Shown: positions 52,416-64,000 of the stretch, one piece after another
How the letters are laid out: each line of letters begins with the position of its first letter
Position numbering within the stretch: the stretch's first letter is position 1
Source of the DNA: Ophiocordyceps camponoti-saundersi (nom. inval.)
Lineage: Eukaryota; Ascomycota; Sordariomycetes; Hypocreales; Ophiocordycipitaceae
Direction: 5' to 3'
Assembly: GCA_003339415.1 (NCBI GenBank)
Contig: PDHQ01000008.1
Location: 372,001 to 436,000, forward strand
DNA length: 64,000 bases
The notes under the pieces: generated by a model
Database searches by the model: none
What the model saw: only the letters and a program-made list of their open reading frames with translations
What the model was told of the DNA's origin: nothing
Program-made: the position numbers and the translations under genes

Positions 52416-53715
52416 ATGCCCAATGCCGTAGTCGTCATCGGGTGAGTCGTCCCGGCTCGCTCACGATGCGGTGTCTGATGCCTCGCCCAGAGCCGGCGTC
52501 AGCGGGTTGACGTCGGCGTTGCTGCTCTCCAAGAGCAAGGGAAACGCCGTCACCATCGTTGCCAAGCACATGCCCGGTGACTATCACATCGAGTACGCGT
52601 CGCCATGGGCCGGTGCCAACGTCCTGCCGTGCGTCCACCCCGCCCCTCCCCCTTACTGCTCGCATCCGAGCATCGCGGCTGAGTCGACGGTTTGCCTGCG
52701 CGCGCGCACAGCATGGCGGACCGCGAGAATAGCAGATGGGAGAGGCGGACCTGGCCAGAGCTGAAGCGGCTAGCGGAGCAGGTCCCCGAGGCCGGCATAC
52801 ACTTTCAGAGCAAGGCCCTCGCCGCCAACCCCCTTAAATTTGCGCGCTGGCAACTGACACGAGGCAGGCAGCCGCGTGTACCGGCGCGACAAGGACCTGC
52901 AGCAACCGGATCATCTCGTTCTCAAGGACTCACTTTTTGACCGAGACCCGTGGTACGCAGCGGTGCTGCCCGACTTTCGCGAGCTGCACCCGGACGAGCT
53001 TGTGCCCGGCCACGAGTCCGGCTGCGAGTTCACCAGCGTCTGCATCAATACGGCCACCTACCTGCAGTGGCTTCTTGGCCAGTGCCTGAGGAATGGCGTC
53101 GTCGTTAGGCGCGCCGTCCTGTCCGACATTAGCGAGGCCGGGCTCTTGAGCCACACCGGCGCTCCGCCGACGTCCGTCATCGTCGTCAACGCTACGGGCT
53201 TGGGATCGCTGAAGCTGGGAGGTGTCCGTGATCTGACGATGCTGCCCGTGAGGGGGCAAACCGTCCTGGTGCGCAACGAGTGCCATCCCATGATCACCAC
53301 ATCGGGGACCGACGACGGGGACGTCGAGACCATTTACCTTATGCAGCGCGCCGGCGGTGGCGGTACTATTCTTGGTGGCACCTTTGACCCCGACAACTGG
53401 GCCGCCGAGCCGGATCCCAATACCGCCATTCGCATCATGAGACGGGCCATCGAAGTATGCCCGAATCTTGCCGGAGGCAAAGGCATCGACGGTCTAAGCA
53501 TCATCAGGCACGGCGTCGGGCTGCGCCCGTACCGGCGGGACGGCGTGAGGATCGAGAACGAGGTTACGGCCGACGGCCTCCGTATCGTGCATAATTATGG
53601 GCACGCTGGCTGGGGATATCAGGGGTCATATGGCTGTGCCGAGAGGGTTGTCGAGCTGGTCAACGAGATTCAGAAGAGCGCAGGCGATCAACTGACGGCC
53701 AACCCCAAGCTCTAA
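52416..53715 (+). CDS. DAO1: D-amino-acid oxidase (peroxisomal)
   Basis: Four exons (52416-52441, 52491-52628, 52712-52809, 52868-53715) give 369 residues. The first splice joins VVVIG to AGVSGLTSALLL, the FAD dinucleotide-binding motif. Then come YASPWAGANVLP-MADRE, RTWPELKRLAEQ and AGIHFQ-SSRVYRRDKD. The third intron has a GC donor (GCAAGG) with CTGAC and CAG at its 3' end; it is the only junction found that keeps frame and motif. Downstream are NATGLGSLKLGG, LPVRGQTVLV, GGTFDPDNW, RHGVGLRPYRRDG and VHNYGHAGWGYQGSYG, all DAO signatures. The C-terminus PKL is a variant peroxisomal targeting signal. It oxidatively deaminates D-amino acids with H2O2 release; a D-aspartate preference cannot be excluded. 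Confidence 0.92.
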
Positions 53716-53978
53716 TCGACTGAGTCGGAAATCCTCGAACCTCGACTCGAACCTCGAGAGTAGGTTACAGGTAGAGATATGTAGAGCAGAGTATCCGCAG
53801 GTAGGTAGGTAAGTAGGTAGGTTGGCGTAGAGTTGAACTCGGACCACCAGATTTAGCAACAATTCAGCCTTGTGCGATTTCGTAGAGCCTCGCACTGTAG
53901 CCGCTATGTTGTCTCCTACTTCGCCTCGTTACCATCTCTTCCACCCTCTCCCTCTCAGCTGCGCCCAGCTCAGTGACA

Positions 53979-55385
53979 ATGCCTCGACTACAAGCGCTCG
54001 GCCTATGGCATTTCGCCGTAGACATCGCCTCCGGCCGTCATGCCCTCTCCAATCTCGTTGCGCCTTCGCTCTGGCTGCTCGACGCCGCGCTATGCTGTCT
54101 CATCATCTGGAGAGTCCCTTGTCCGTTTCCCCCGTCAACGTGCGCATCAGGCCTGTTTCTCACACTCAGCATTCGCAGACACCGAGATTGACTGGGTCGC
54201 GTACATGGAGCAGGTCGACCAATTCCTCTCCGGGGAGCGCGACTACGCCAGGATAGAGGGCGGAACCGGCCCCCTCGTCTATCCGGCCGCTCACGTATAT
54301 ATTTATTCTGGACTCTACTACATGACGGACAGTGGCAAGAACATTCTGCTTGCCCAGCAGATATTTGCCGGACTCTATCTTGGGACACTCGCCCTGGTCA
54401 TGCTGTGCTATCGGTACGCCAAGGTAAAGCGGCTCGCATCCAGGCTCATTGCCGGGCGCACTGTTCTAAATTCGCATTGCAGGCGCCACCGTACCTCGCC
54501 GTTCTCCTGATTCTGTCGAAGCGCCTGCACAGCGTATTCATCTTGCGCTGCTTCAACGACTGCTTCGCCGTCTTTTTCCTCTGGCTCACCATCTTCTTTC
54601 TCCAGCGTAGGTACTGGGTGCTCGGCGCCTTGGCCTATAGTTGGGGGCTAGGCGTGAAGATGTCGCTGTTGCTGGTTCTCCCGGCCGTCGCGGTGGTACT
54701 TTTTCTCGGTCGAGGCTTTGGACGAAGTCTGCTTGCGGCCTGGCAGATGGCGCTCTTGCAGCTCATCATCGCCGTGCCATTCCTCGCCGCAGACTGGAAG
54801 GCATACTTGGGACGGGCATTTGAATTGTCGCGGCAATTCAAGTTTGAGTGGACGGTCAATTGGCGAATGCTGGGTGAACAAGTGTTCCTCAGCACGTCTT
54901 TTTCAGTCTCGCTGCTGGCAGCTCATGCCGTCGTCCTCGTCATCTTCATCGCTACGAGATGGATGAAGCCCGCAGAGCGGCCCTTGTCTGCCATGATCCC
55001 ACCTCTACTCCGTGGTCAGGCTCCTCTCACACCACGCGAAGAGATCGCTGCGTCCAGGCGAGTCACGCCCGAGTACGTCATGACGACCGTTCTCTCAGCC
55101 AACATCATCGGGCTGCTGTTTGCCCGATCTCTTCACTACCAGTTCTATGCATACCTTTACTGGTCCGCACCATACTTGCTATGGAAAACCTCACGACATC
55201 CGCTCCTCTGCGGCTCGCTGTGGCTAGCCCAGGAGTGGGCCTGGAATGTGTTTCCCAGTACCGTGGCCAGTTCGTCCGTCGTGGTAGGCGTCCTCACCAC
55301 CATCGTCGTCCTGGTTTACTTGGGAGTCGCAGAGGAGGACGACTCGGATTCGCCAAGTAAGGTGATCGAGAGCAAAAACGAGTAA
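53979..55385 (+). CDS. ALG3: Dol-P-Man:Man5GlcNAc2-PP-Dol alpha-1,3-mannosyltransferase
   Basis: Three exons (53979-54120, 54179-54423, 54483-55385) give 429 residues. The first splice restores [16 protein letters not shown], the luminal acidic motif of the family. Next come [59 protein letters not shown] and [20 protein letters not shown]. About ten membrane segments indicate the ER. It adds the first luminal mannose from dolichol-phosphate mannose during lipid-linked oligosaccharide assembly. Its stop codon lies only three bases from the stop of the convergent eIF1A-domain gene. Confidence 0.95.
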
Positions 55386-55388
55386 AGG

Positions 55389-55845
55389 CTACTCGCAACC
55401 CGAGTCGCTATCAGGCATCTTGCCGACAATTGAATCCTCGTCGCCGCCGGCCGTCTCGTACGTGGTTTTGGCAAATTCTCTTGGCCTGAAGATTGTCAGC
55501 GTCTGCTGACGATCTCGGAGGGATGAAGCTGTACCAGTACGACTGCTTCCGCCAAAGCTTTTCGTCGCGTACTACGTTGACGATCTCTCCTGCCGGACGC
55601 GCATTCTCATCGTCCGCCTCGTATTGTTCGGCGAGAACGAAGCCCCCACGCTTGATCCATATGGTGTTGCGAAAACGTTGTGCCAGTTCCAAGACGACAT
55701 GCTTTTTAGTTGGCAGCTCGCATGTGTAGAGGTTATTGCCCTCGGGCTTGACGACGCGGACGACGGCTTGATTGGGCGACAGCGAAACTGGCGGCGTCAG
55801 GGACTCTTCTGCCGCCGCAAGGACACTTCTCTTTGGCCGGCCCAT
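55389..55845 (-). CDS. EIF1AD: eIF1A-domain (S1-like) RNA-binding protein, EIF1AD type
   Basis: Two exons (55535-55845 and 55389-55485; a 49-bp intron GTACAG..TTCAG) give 135 residues. The N-terminus is MGRPKRSVLAAAEESLTPP, and the S1-like OB fold follows (AVVRVVKPEGNNLYTCELP, LAQRFRNTIWIKRGGFVLAE, AGEIVNVVRDEKLWRKQSYW). Splicing restores the end YWPREFAKTTYE...DSIVGKMPDSDSGCE. Family members are small nuclear or cytosolic RNA-binding proteins of uncertain role related to translation factor eIF1A. Confidence 0.9.
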
Positions 55846-56447
55846 GAACTAAGAAGTCGACGGACGTTGCTGGATTCCTTGTGCCTCTTAGTACCTCTGA
55901 ATCGGCCCAACTGGCGCCATAACCGCCATGATGGGATGCTGAGTTTGCGCCGGCTAATGCTGGCGTGGCTATCGATAACGCGGGTATCCACTATTGGCAT
56001 CGCCGTCACGCCCACCATAACCCTTCTTTATTCAAGTCCGAGGGACCGAGAGACAAGCAAGATGCCTCCAGGCTGATGCAGTTACGACAAGACTCAAACT
56101 CCGCTAATCAGGAGCCTCGAACGGGAGAAGCTTCAACCAGCGGCTCTTCGAGAGCTGTGTAGGACTTCATTACTCTGGTTTCTGTTGACGTCATCGGTCT
56201 TCATAAGCTAGGCGAATAGTTGGGCTTAACGGGCTGTCCAACAGTGAGATGGTCTGAAGCAATTTGGTGGTGATTGCACCGAAAATATGGACAAAACTCC
56301 CCCCCAAGCGAGTTCATTTACTTTGTTATAAGTCATGAATATCTAGCAAGTTGAAGTAAATAAAGAAAAAAAGTCGTAGTCAAAGAACTCTGTATCGTTT
56401 TCGTTTTCTCCAGCACATTTCGTCGTTATCATGGGCGGAGGGGGTGG
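55846..56447. other. Intergenic region
   Basis: Promoter side of the eIF1A-domain gene and 3' flank of the HAD phosphatase. Nothing else seen. Confidence 0.4.
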
Positions 56448-57240
56448 TTAGAGTCGTCCCCTAGCGGCGTCCTGAACAGAAATGGTACCGGCCGCAATAT
56501 CCTTGCACGTCTGAGTGATGCTCGTCCAGTCGCGAAAGGTGACAAAGGGGACTTCTTCCCTCTCGCAATATGTGACAAGGTCTACAAGACTGGTTTGTCA
56601 AAAGTCTCCAGACGTTTTACTCAGGAATGACGGGCTCACCTTTGTCGGCCTTTGCAAATAGGAGGTCCGTCTCCTTGGCAGCGGAGAGGTCGGAGACACC
56701 ATCACCAGCGTAGAAGAGAACAGGACGATTGGGTAGTGACGAATACTTGCGGATCTCGACGGACTTGTCGTGACCGTGAGCGGTTTCGTCGCGGAACTGA
56801 ATGGTCCAGCCATTAGGATCGTTAATGGAGGTGCCCGGATTTCGGGGACGAATGTCATTGCTGATGACCTGAATATCTGACGCGCCGGGGCCGAGGAGGT
56901 TCCTAAGCAGAGCACGGATAACGGGCTGCATGCCGCCGCTGAGTATGACGATGGGGACGTTATTGGCGCGAGCCCAGGCATAGAATTGGCGGAAGCCTGG
57001 GTCCAGACGGACATGCTGTAGGAGCAAGTCGAGACATTCGTCGAAGGGCGCACTGATAAGGTCCATCATCTCCTGGTAAAAATCGCGAAAGTGGACGTGC
57101 CCATTGAGAGTGTCGAGGCTGCCTTGCAAGCGGCGATCGGAGCCGGCACCTAGGTAATCGACAAGGACATCGTTTGAGTCGACAGTCGTCACCGTTCCAT
57201 CGAAGTCGGTGAAGAAGATGAATTTGGGGTTCGTGGCCAT
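56448..57240 (-). CDS. HAD-superfamily phosphatase (phosphoserine phosphatase-like)
   Basis: Two exons (56640-57240 and 56448-56581; a 58-bp intron GTGAGC..TGTAG) give 244 residues from the ATG at 57240 (MATNPKF). The frame is open 49 codons further upstream (to 57387), reading Ala/Pro/Arg-rich sequence that could be a presequence. HAD motifs: FFTDFDGTVT (I), VILSGGMQP (II), a conserved Lys near HDKSVEI, and FYAGDGVSDLSAA (III). The family includes fungal relatives of yeast YNL010W and MtnX-type phosphatases. A small-molecule phosphomonoesterase activity is expected; the substrate is uncertain. Confidence 0.88.
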
Positions 57241-57933
57241 TGCGGGGGTGTCGCTCGCGGCGGCGGAGCCAGAGGCGGCGGAGCGGCTGATGGGACGGGG
57301 GTGGAGGCCCCTTGGCACTCGATTAACCTTGGTCTTGGCCAGTGAAATTGCCGGGGCCGGCGTCAACATCGCCATTGAGGCTTCCATATTGAATGCTTAT
57401 CGGCTCGTCGTCGTCGTCGTCGTCGTCGATGTCGATGCCGTCGTTTTCCTTGTCTTCGATGGTGGTGATGAAAAGAAGACGTATATGTCGCGGGCGAACC
57501 GGCCTGGCTGGTATGGCAAGCGCAGACATGAAGATCGAAGCTAGACCCAGTTTTACCATGGTCAATAGACGAAGGGCTCTCGAGCCCATCGCCAGTCCCT
57601 GAGCCGGATCCGTCGTGAGCTTCTTCATGATGAGCTTGGGCAGAATAAGCTTGGAGGGAGCTCCGAAGAGCCGTGGAACCCCGCTTAGTGGGGCATCGTC
57701 ATTCCTCGAGGGTCTTGCCGCACACGTGAACACCGGTAGCTGTGGCTAGCGCTTGTAGTGGCTCAAGCTGTGGCTGCGCTGGAAGCTGGCGATCAGTCAG
57801 GGGCCGTTTGGAGGAAAAACATCTGCAACGACCTCCTCGCTTGAGCTGCAGGACCTTTGAGGCGTACCGCGCCGCCATTGGCGTTCCCGGCAGCAACATT
57901 GGACGGCAGGAGCTTGAAGATTCACTACTCTTA
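57241..57933. other. Divergent promoter region with GTC repeat
   Basis: Between the HAD phosphatase and SHE9 starts. Holds a GTC/GAC trinucleotide run near 57408-57440. Frames on either strand here reflect this repeat or a possible N-terminal extension of the phosphatase. Confidence 0.4.
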
Positions 57934-59025
57934 ATGCCATCGTTAGGCCGCCGAGTCGTTCGGACTGCCTGGCCGTCGGTCTGGCACGGCGCATCGACAT
58001 GGCTCCCGCGAACGCGATTGTTTTACACGACTCAGCCATCGCCGCCGGCGGCCGCTGACGCCAAAAATGACCCTGCCACGGCAGCCTCGGAGCTGCCATC
58101 GGCCCAGGACCACCGGCGGAGCACGCTGAATCGGAAGCTCAGCAACGTAATGGATGATCTGCAGTCGCGGGTGCTCACGGCGTCACACACGCTCAACGAC
58201 ATTACGGGATACTCAGCCATTGAGGCCATAAAGATGGACAACCAGCATCTAGAAGACCGGCTGGCGAAGGCACAAGAACAGGTGCGAACGGCGCGGCAAG
58301 CCTACCGCTCGTCCAATACGAAGCGCTCGGCGACGCAGCGCGAGGTGACGACGCTGCTGGCGCGCAAAGACAGCTGGCTGCCTGTCGATCTGGAACGCTT
58401 CACAGAGCTGTACCGAACGGACCACGTGCTCGAGGGCGAGGTGACGGCCGCACAGGAGGCGCTCACTGAAGCCGAGGCGGACGAGCAGAGACTGAGCCAG
58501 CGACTCAATGCCGGTATTCTCAAGCGCTACCACGAAGAGCAGATCTGGAGCGACAGAATACGTAGGGCCAGCACTTGGGGTACCTGGGGCCTCATGGGCA
58601 TGAATTTCGTCTTGTTCGTCGTCTTGCAGTTCGTTGCTGAGCCGTGGCGTCGGCGGAGGCTCGTCAGGGGCGTCGTCGAAGAAGAGAGGGGCGTGCTGCA
58701 GGAGGTGCGGGACGAGCTGGGCGCCGTGAAGCTGGGGCTGAAAAGCATGGCCGAGACGAGGACAGTGGTTGAGAGCGAGCGAGAAGCTATATCGACGCAG
58801 ACGCCAACAGTGATACCGCCTTCGCAGGGGTCGGCCGCGCCGGCACCGTCGTGGAGGGAGATACTGCTGCAGCCAACACTGTGGAGAGCGACGATGGCAG
58901 ACCTAGGCAGCGAAAGACGCGTGGACCTACGCATGAGAGACGCCTCCATGATGGTGGCCGAGGGCGCTCTGGCGGGAGCGGCCGTTGCTGGGAGCCTCGC
59001 GGTGGCTTTGACATGGCGGTCATGA
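57934..59025 (+). CDS. SHE9: Mitochondrial inner membrane protein She9/Mdm33
   Basis: A single exon. The frame is open from 57742, but the ATG at 57934 begins a classic mitochondrial presequence (MPSLGRRVVRTAWPSVW ... RLFYTTQ), giving 363 residues. The conserved core is KLSNVMDDLQSRVLTASHTL then NDITGYSAIEAIK, followed by a long coiled coil (about 95-190), a membrane helix (GMNFVLFVVLQFVAEPW), a charged segment, and a C-terminal hydrophobic segment (EGALAGAAVAGSLAVAL). In yeast the protein sits in the inner membrane and influences mitochondrial shape and inner membrane fission. Confidence 0.9.
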   Translation: MPSLGRRVVRTAWPSVWHGASTWLPRTRLFYTTQPSPPAAADAKNDPATAASELPSAQDHRRSTLNRKLSNVMDDLQSRVLTASHTLNDITGYSAIEAIKMDNQHLEDRLAKAQEQVRTARQAYRSSNTKRSATQREVTTLLARKDSWLPVDLERFTELYRTDHVLEGEVTAAQEALTEAEADEQRLSQRLNAGILKRYHEEQIWSDRIRRASTWGTWGLMGMNFVLFVVLQFVAEPWRRRRLVRGVVEEERGVLQEVRDELGAVKLGLKSMAETRTVVESEREAISTQTPTVIPPSQGSAAPAPSWREILLQPTLWRATMADLGSERRVDLRMRDASMMVAEGALAGAAVAGSLAVALTWRS

Positions 59026-59783
59026 CAGGCCGAGGCTCTGGCTGGAAGGAGAAGTACCTAGACTATTTTGTAGATGGATGGACATGAATCCGCCCAACAA
59101 ATACCACCCTCTGCCATATCTCTGCGTCCCATCCGTACCTAGGCGTGTACATATATACTGCACCCTGTTATACGACGTTGTTGGCCGACGAGGCTGATTT
59201 TTCTACATACACTGCAGACGAAAGGCTAAACAACTGTTTCAAGATGGAGGAAAATATAGAGAAAAAAAAGGAAAAAAAAAAACCCGTACAGTCCAAAAGG
59301 AAAACGCCAGCTGCCTGCCACGGCTGATGCCGTCGCCCGTTGCTACAAAACCGGGGAGTTCTCCGGAGCGGATGGAGACGTGGACGGTGAGGCTGTAGCA
59401 CGCACCCAACGTTGCCCCTAGGCACCCAAAAATACAGCGGGCCTTGTGGTGGACCCTCTTCTCTCCTCATCAACCTTCTCTCTCTCTCTCTCTCTCTCTC
59501 TCCTTCTCTCTCTCGCCAGCGCTGACGACATTCTCTCCGCCACCCCCAAAATCGTATCTACACACACCTACACAAACGCACGCCCTCTCGCCCATAGCCG
59601 GCTTGCTATTCCCGAGAAGCAGGCCTTCTTCTGCTGGGGGCAATACTTACATTGTACATACGGAGCAGAGATCCTGGCTCGCTCACGCTCTCTTGCTCTG
59701 TCGATACCCATCACCGGTCTCGGAAGTGTCACCATTCTCGTTTTGGCGCGCGTACGCATCGCGCGTCCCGCTCGTCGCCCAGC
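59026..59783. other. PKC1 promoter region with CT repeat
   Basis: The 3' flank of SHE9 and promoter of PKC1. A pure CT dinucleotide run lies at about 59478-59502, within a longer CT-rich tract to about 59515 that fits a fungal core promoter or long 5' UTR. Confidence 0.5.
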
Positions 59784-63610
<3,827 letters not shown>

Positions 63611-64000
63611 GTGAACGATGACTGCCCTTGAACGATGAGATTCTGGATTGCCCAAGTAATGTGCAAAAGTTTCTTCCCTTGGAGCGGGAAAAGAAAGGTG
63701 AACTTTGTTGAGGGTATCATCCACGAACACGAAACCTTTATGACCGGGCCTACGTCTCTTCCCCATCTTCTCCGTCGTTTAAATCCCTTGACCCTTTTGC
63801 ACTATCTTCTCCCTATACCCCTTGCCTCCCCCCCCTTTTCTTCTTCTTCTTCTGTTCTCGCCTTTCACATCAAGCCATCTTTCACATCTCCCTCATCCCA
63901 CCCCGACGATGAGCTCGGGTTTCACTCGACGAGATAGGGGGAAAAGGACTCGAAGCACGCGTAGTTGAAATCCAACGCCGGCTTGGATGACTATCGGGTA
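63611..64000. other. PKC1 3' flank
   Basis: A CT-rich tract (63800-63900) and no supported gene before the window ends. It may be the promoter of a gene beyond the edge. Confidence 0.35.

Noticed and set aside
57323..57733. 136-codon minus-strand frame with an Asp run
   Set aside because: Overlaps the HAD phosphatase start region; the Asp run is a GTC trinucleotide repeat, and no motif or start context supports it.

Overview
The window is nuclear DNA of a filamentous ascomycete, most likely a sordariomycete of the order Hypocreales. The grounds are GC-rich coding regions, many short introns (about 50-150 bp) with GT..AG ends and CTAAC/CTGAC branch sites, A-rich start contexts, and recognisable fungal orthologues (PKC1, ALG3, ALG10, NUF2, SHE9, APL6). 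The species cannot be named from the sequence alone. Intergenic DNA is rich in dispersed CATA/TATG tetranucleotide microsatellites, CT/GA tracts and long G or C homopolymers.

Layout. 0-3.1 kb: no recognised gene, but open exon-like stretches on both strands. 3.1-7.6 kb: a secreted DCR2-type phosphoesterase and a GPI-type surface protein with a very long EDKP/AEDKP repeat. 7.6-12.4 kb: gene-poor and microsatellite-rich. 12.4-23.5 kb: an F-box protein, a small GPI-anchored Cys protein, mitochondrial dihydroorotate dehydrogenase, a secreted Cys protein and a 1008-residue ankyrin protein. 25.6-35.4 kb: a single-pass membrane protein, a metallo-beta-lactamase-fold hydrolase, an NRAMP metal transporter, a probable small secreted protein, a TPR/U-box (CHIP-like) ubiquitin ligase and a conserved 180-residue protein. 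35.7-48.4 kb: ALG10, 3-hydroxyisobutyrate dehydrogenase, AP-3 beta, an unknown protein, NUF2 and a 726-residue disordered protein. 48.4-52.4 kb: a gene-poor stretch containing an unusual tRNA-Trp gene. 52.4-63.6 kb: D-amino-acid oxidase, ALG3, an eIF1A-domain protein, a HAD phosphatase, SHE9 and protein kinase C.

This is mostly an ordinary housekeeping region, with no operon-like pathway and no secondary-metabolite cluster. Two lipid-linked N-glycan assembly enzymes (ALG10, ALG3) lie about 16 kb apart. PKC1 (cell wall integrity) and the GPI proteins concern the cell surface. The most unusual item is the tRNA-Trp gene, which appears to carry two insertions: a short canonical anticodon-loop intron, and a 54-nt insertion between positions 26 and 27 that has spliceosomal-intron-like ends and branch site. 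Splice sites were worked out by hand from reading frame, conserved motifs and splice consensus. For every multi-exon gene given, the exon lengths sum to a multiple of three.
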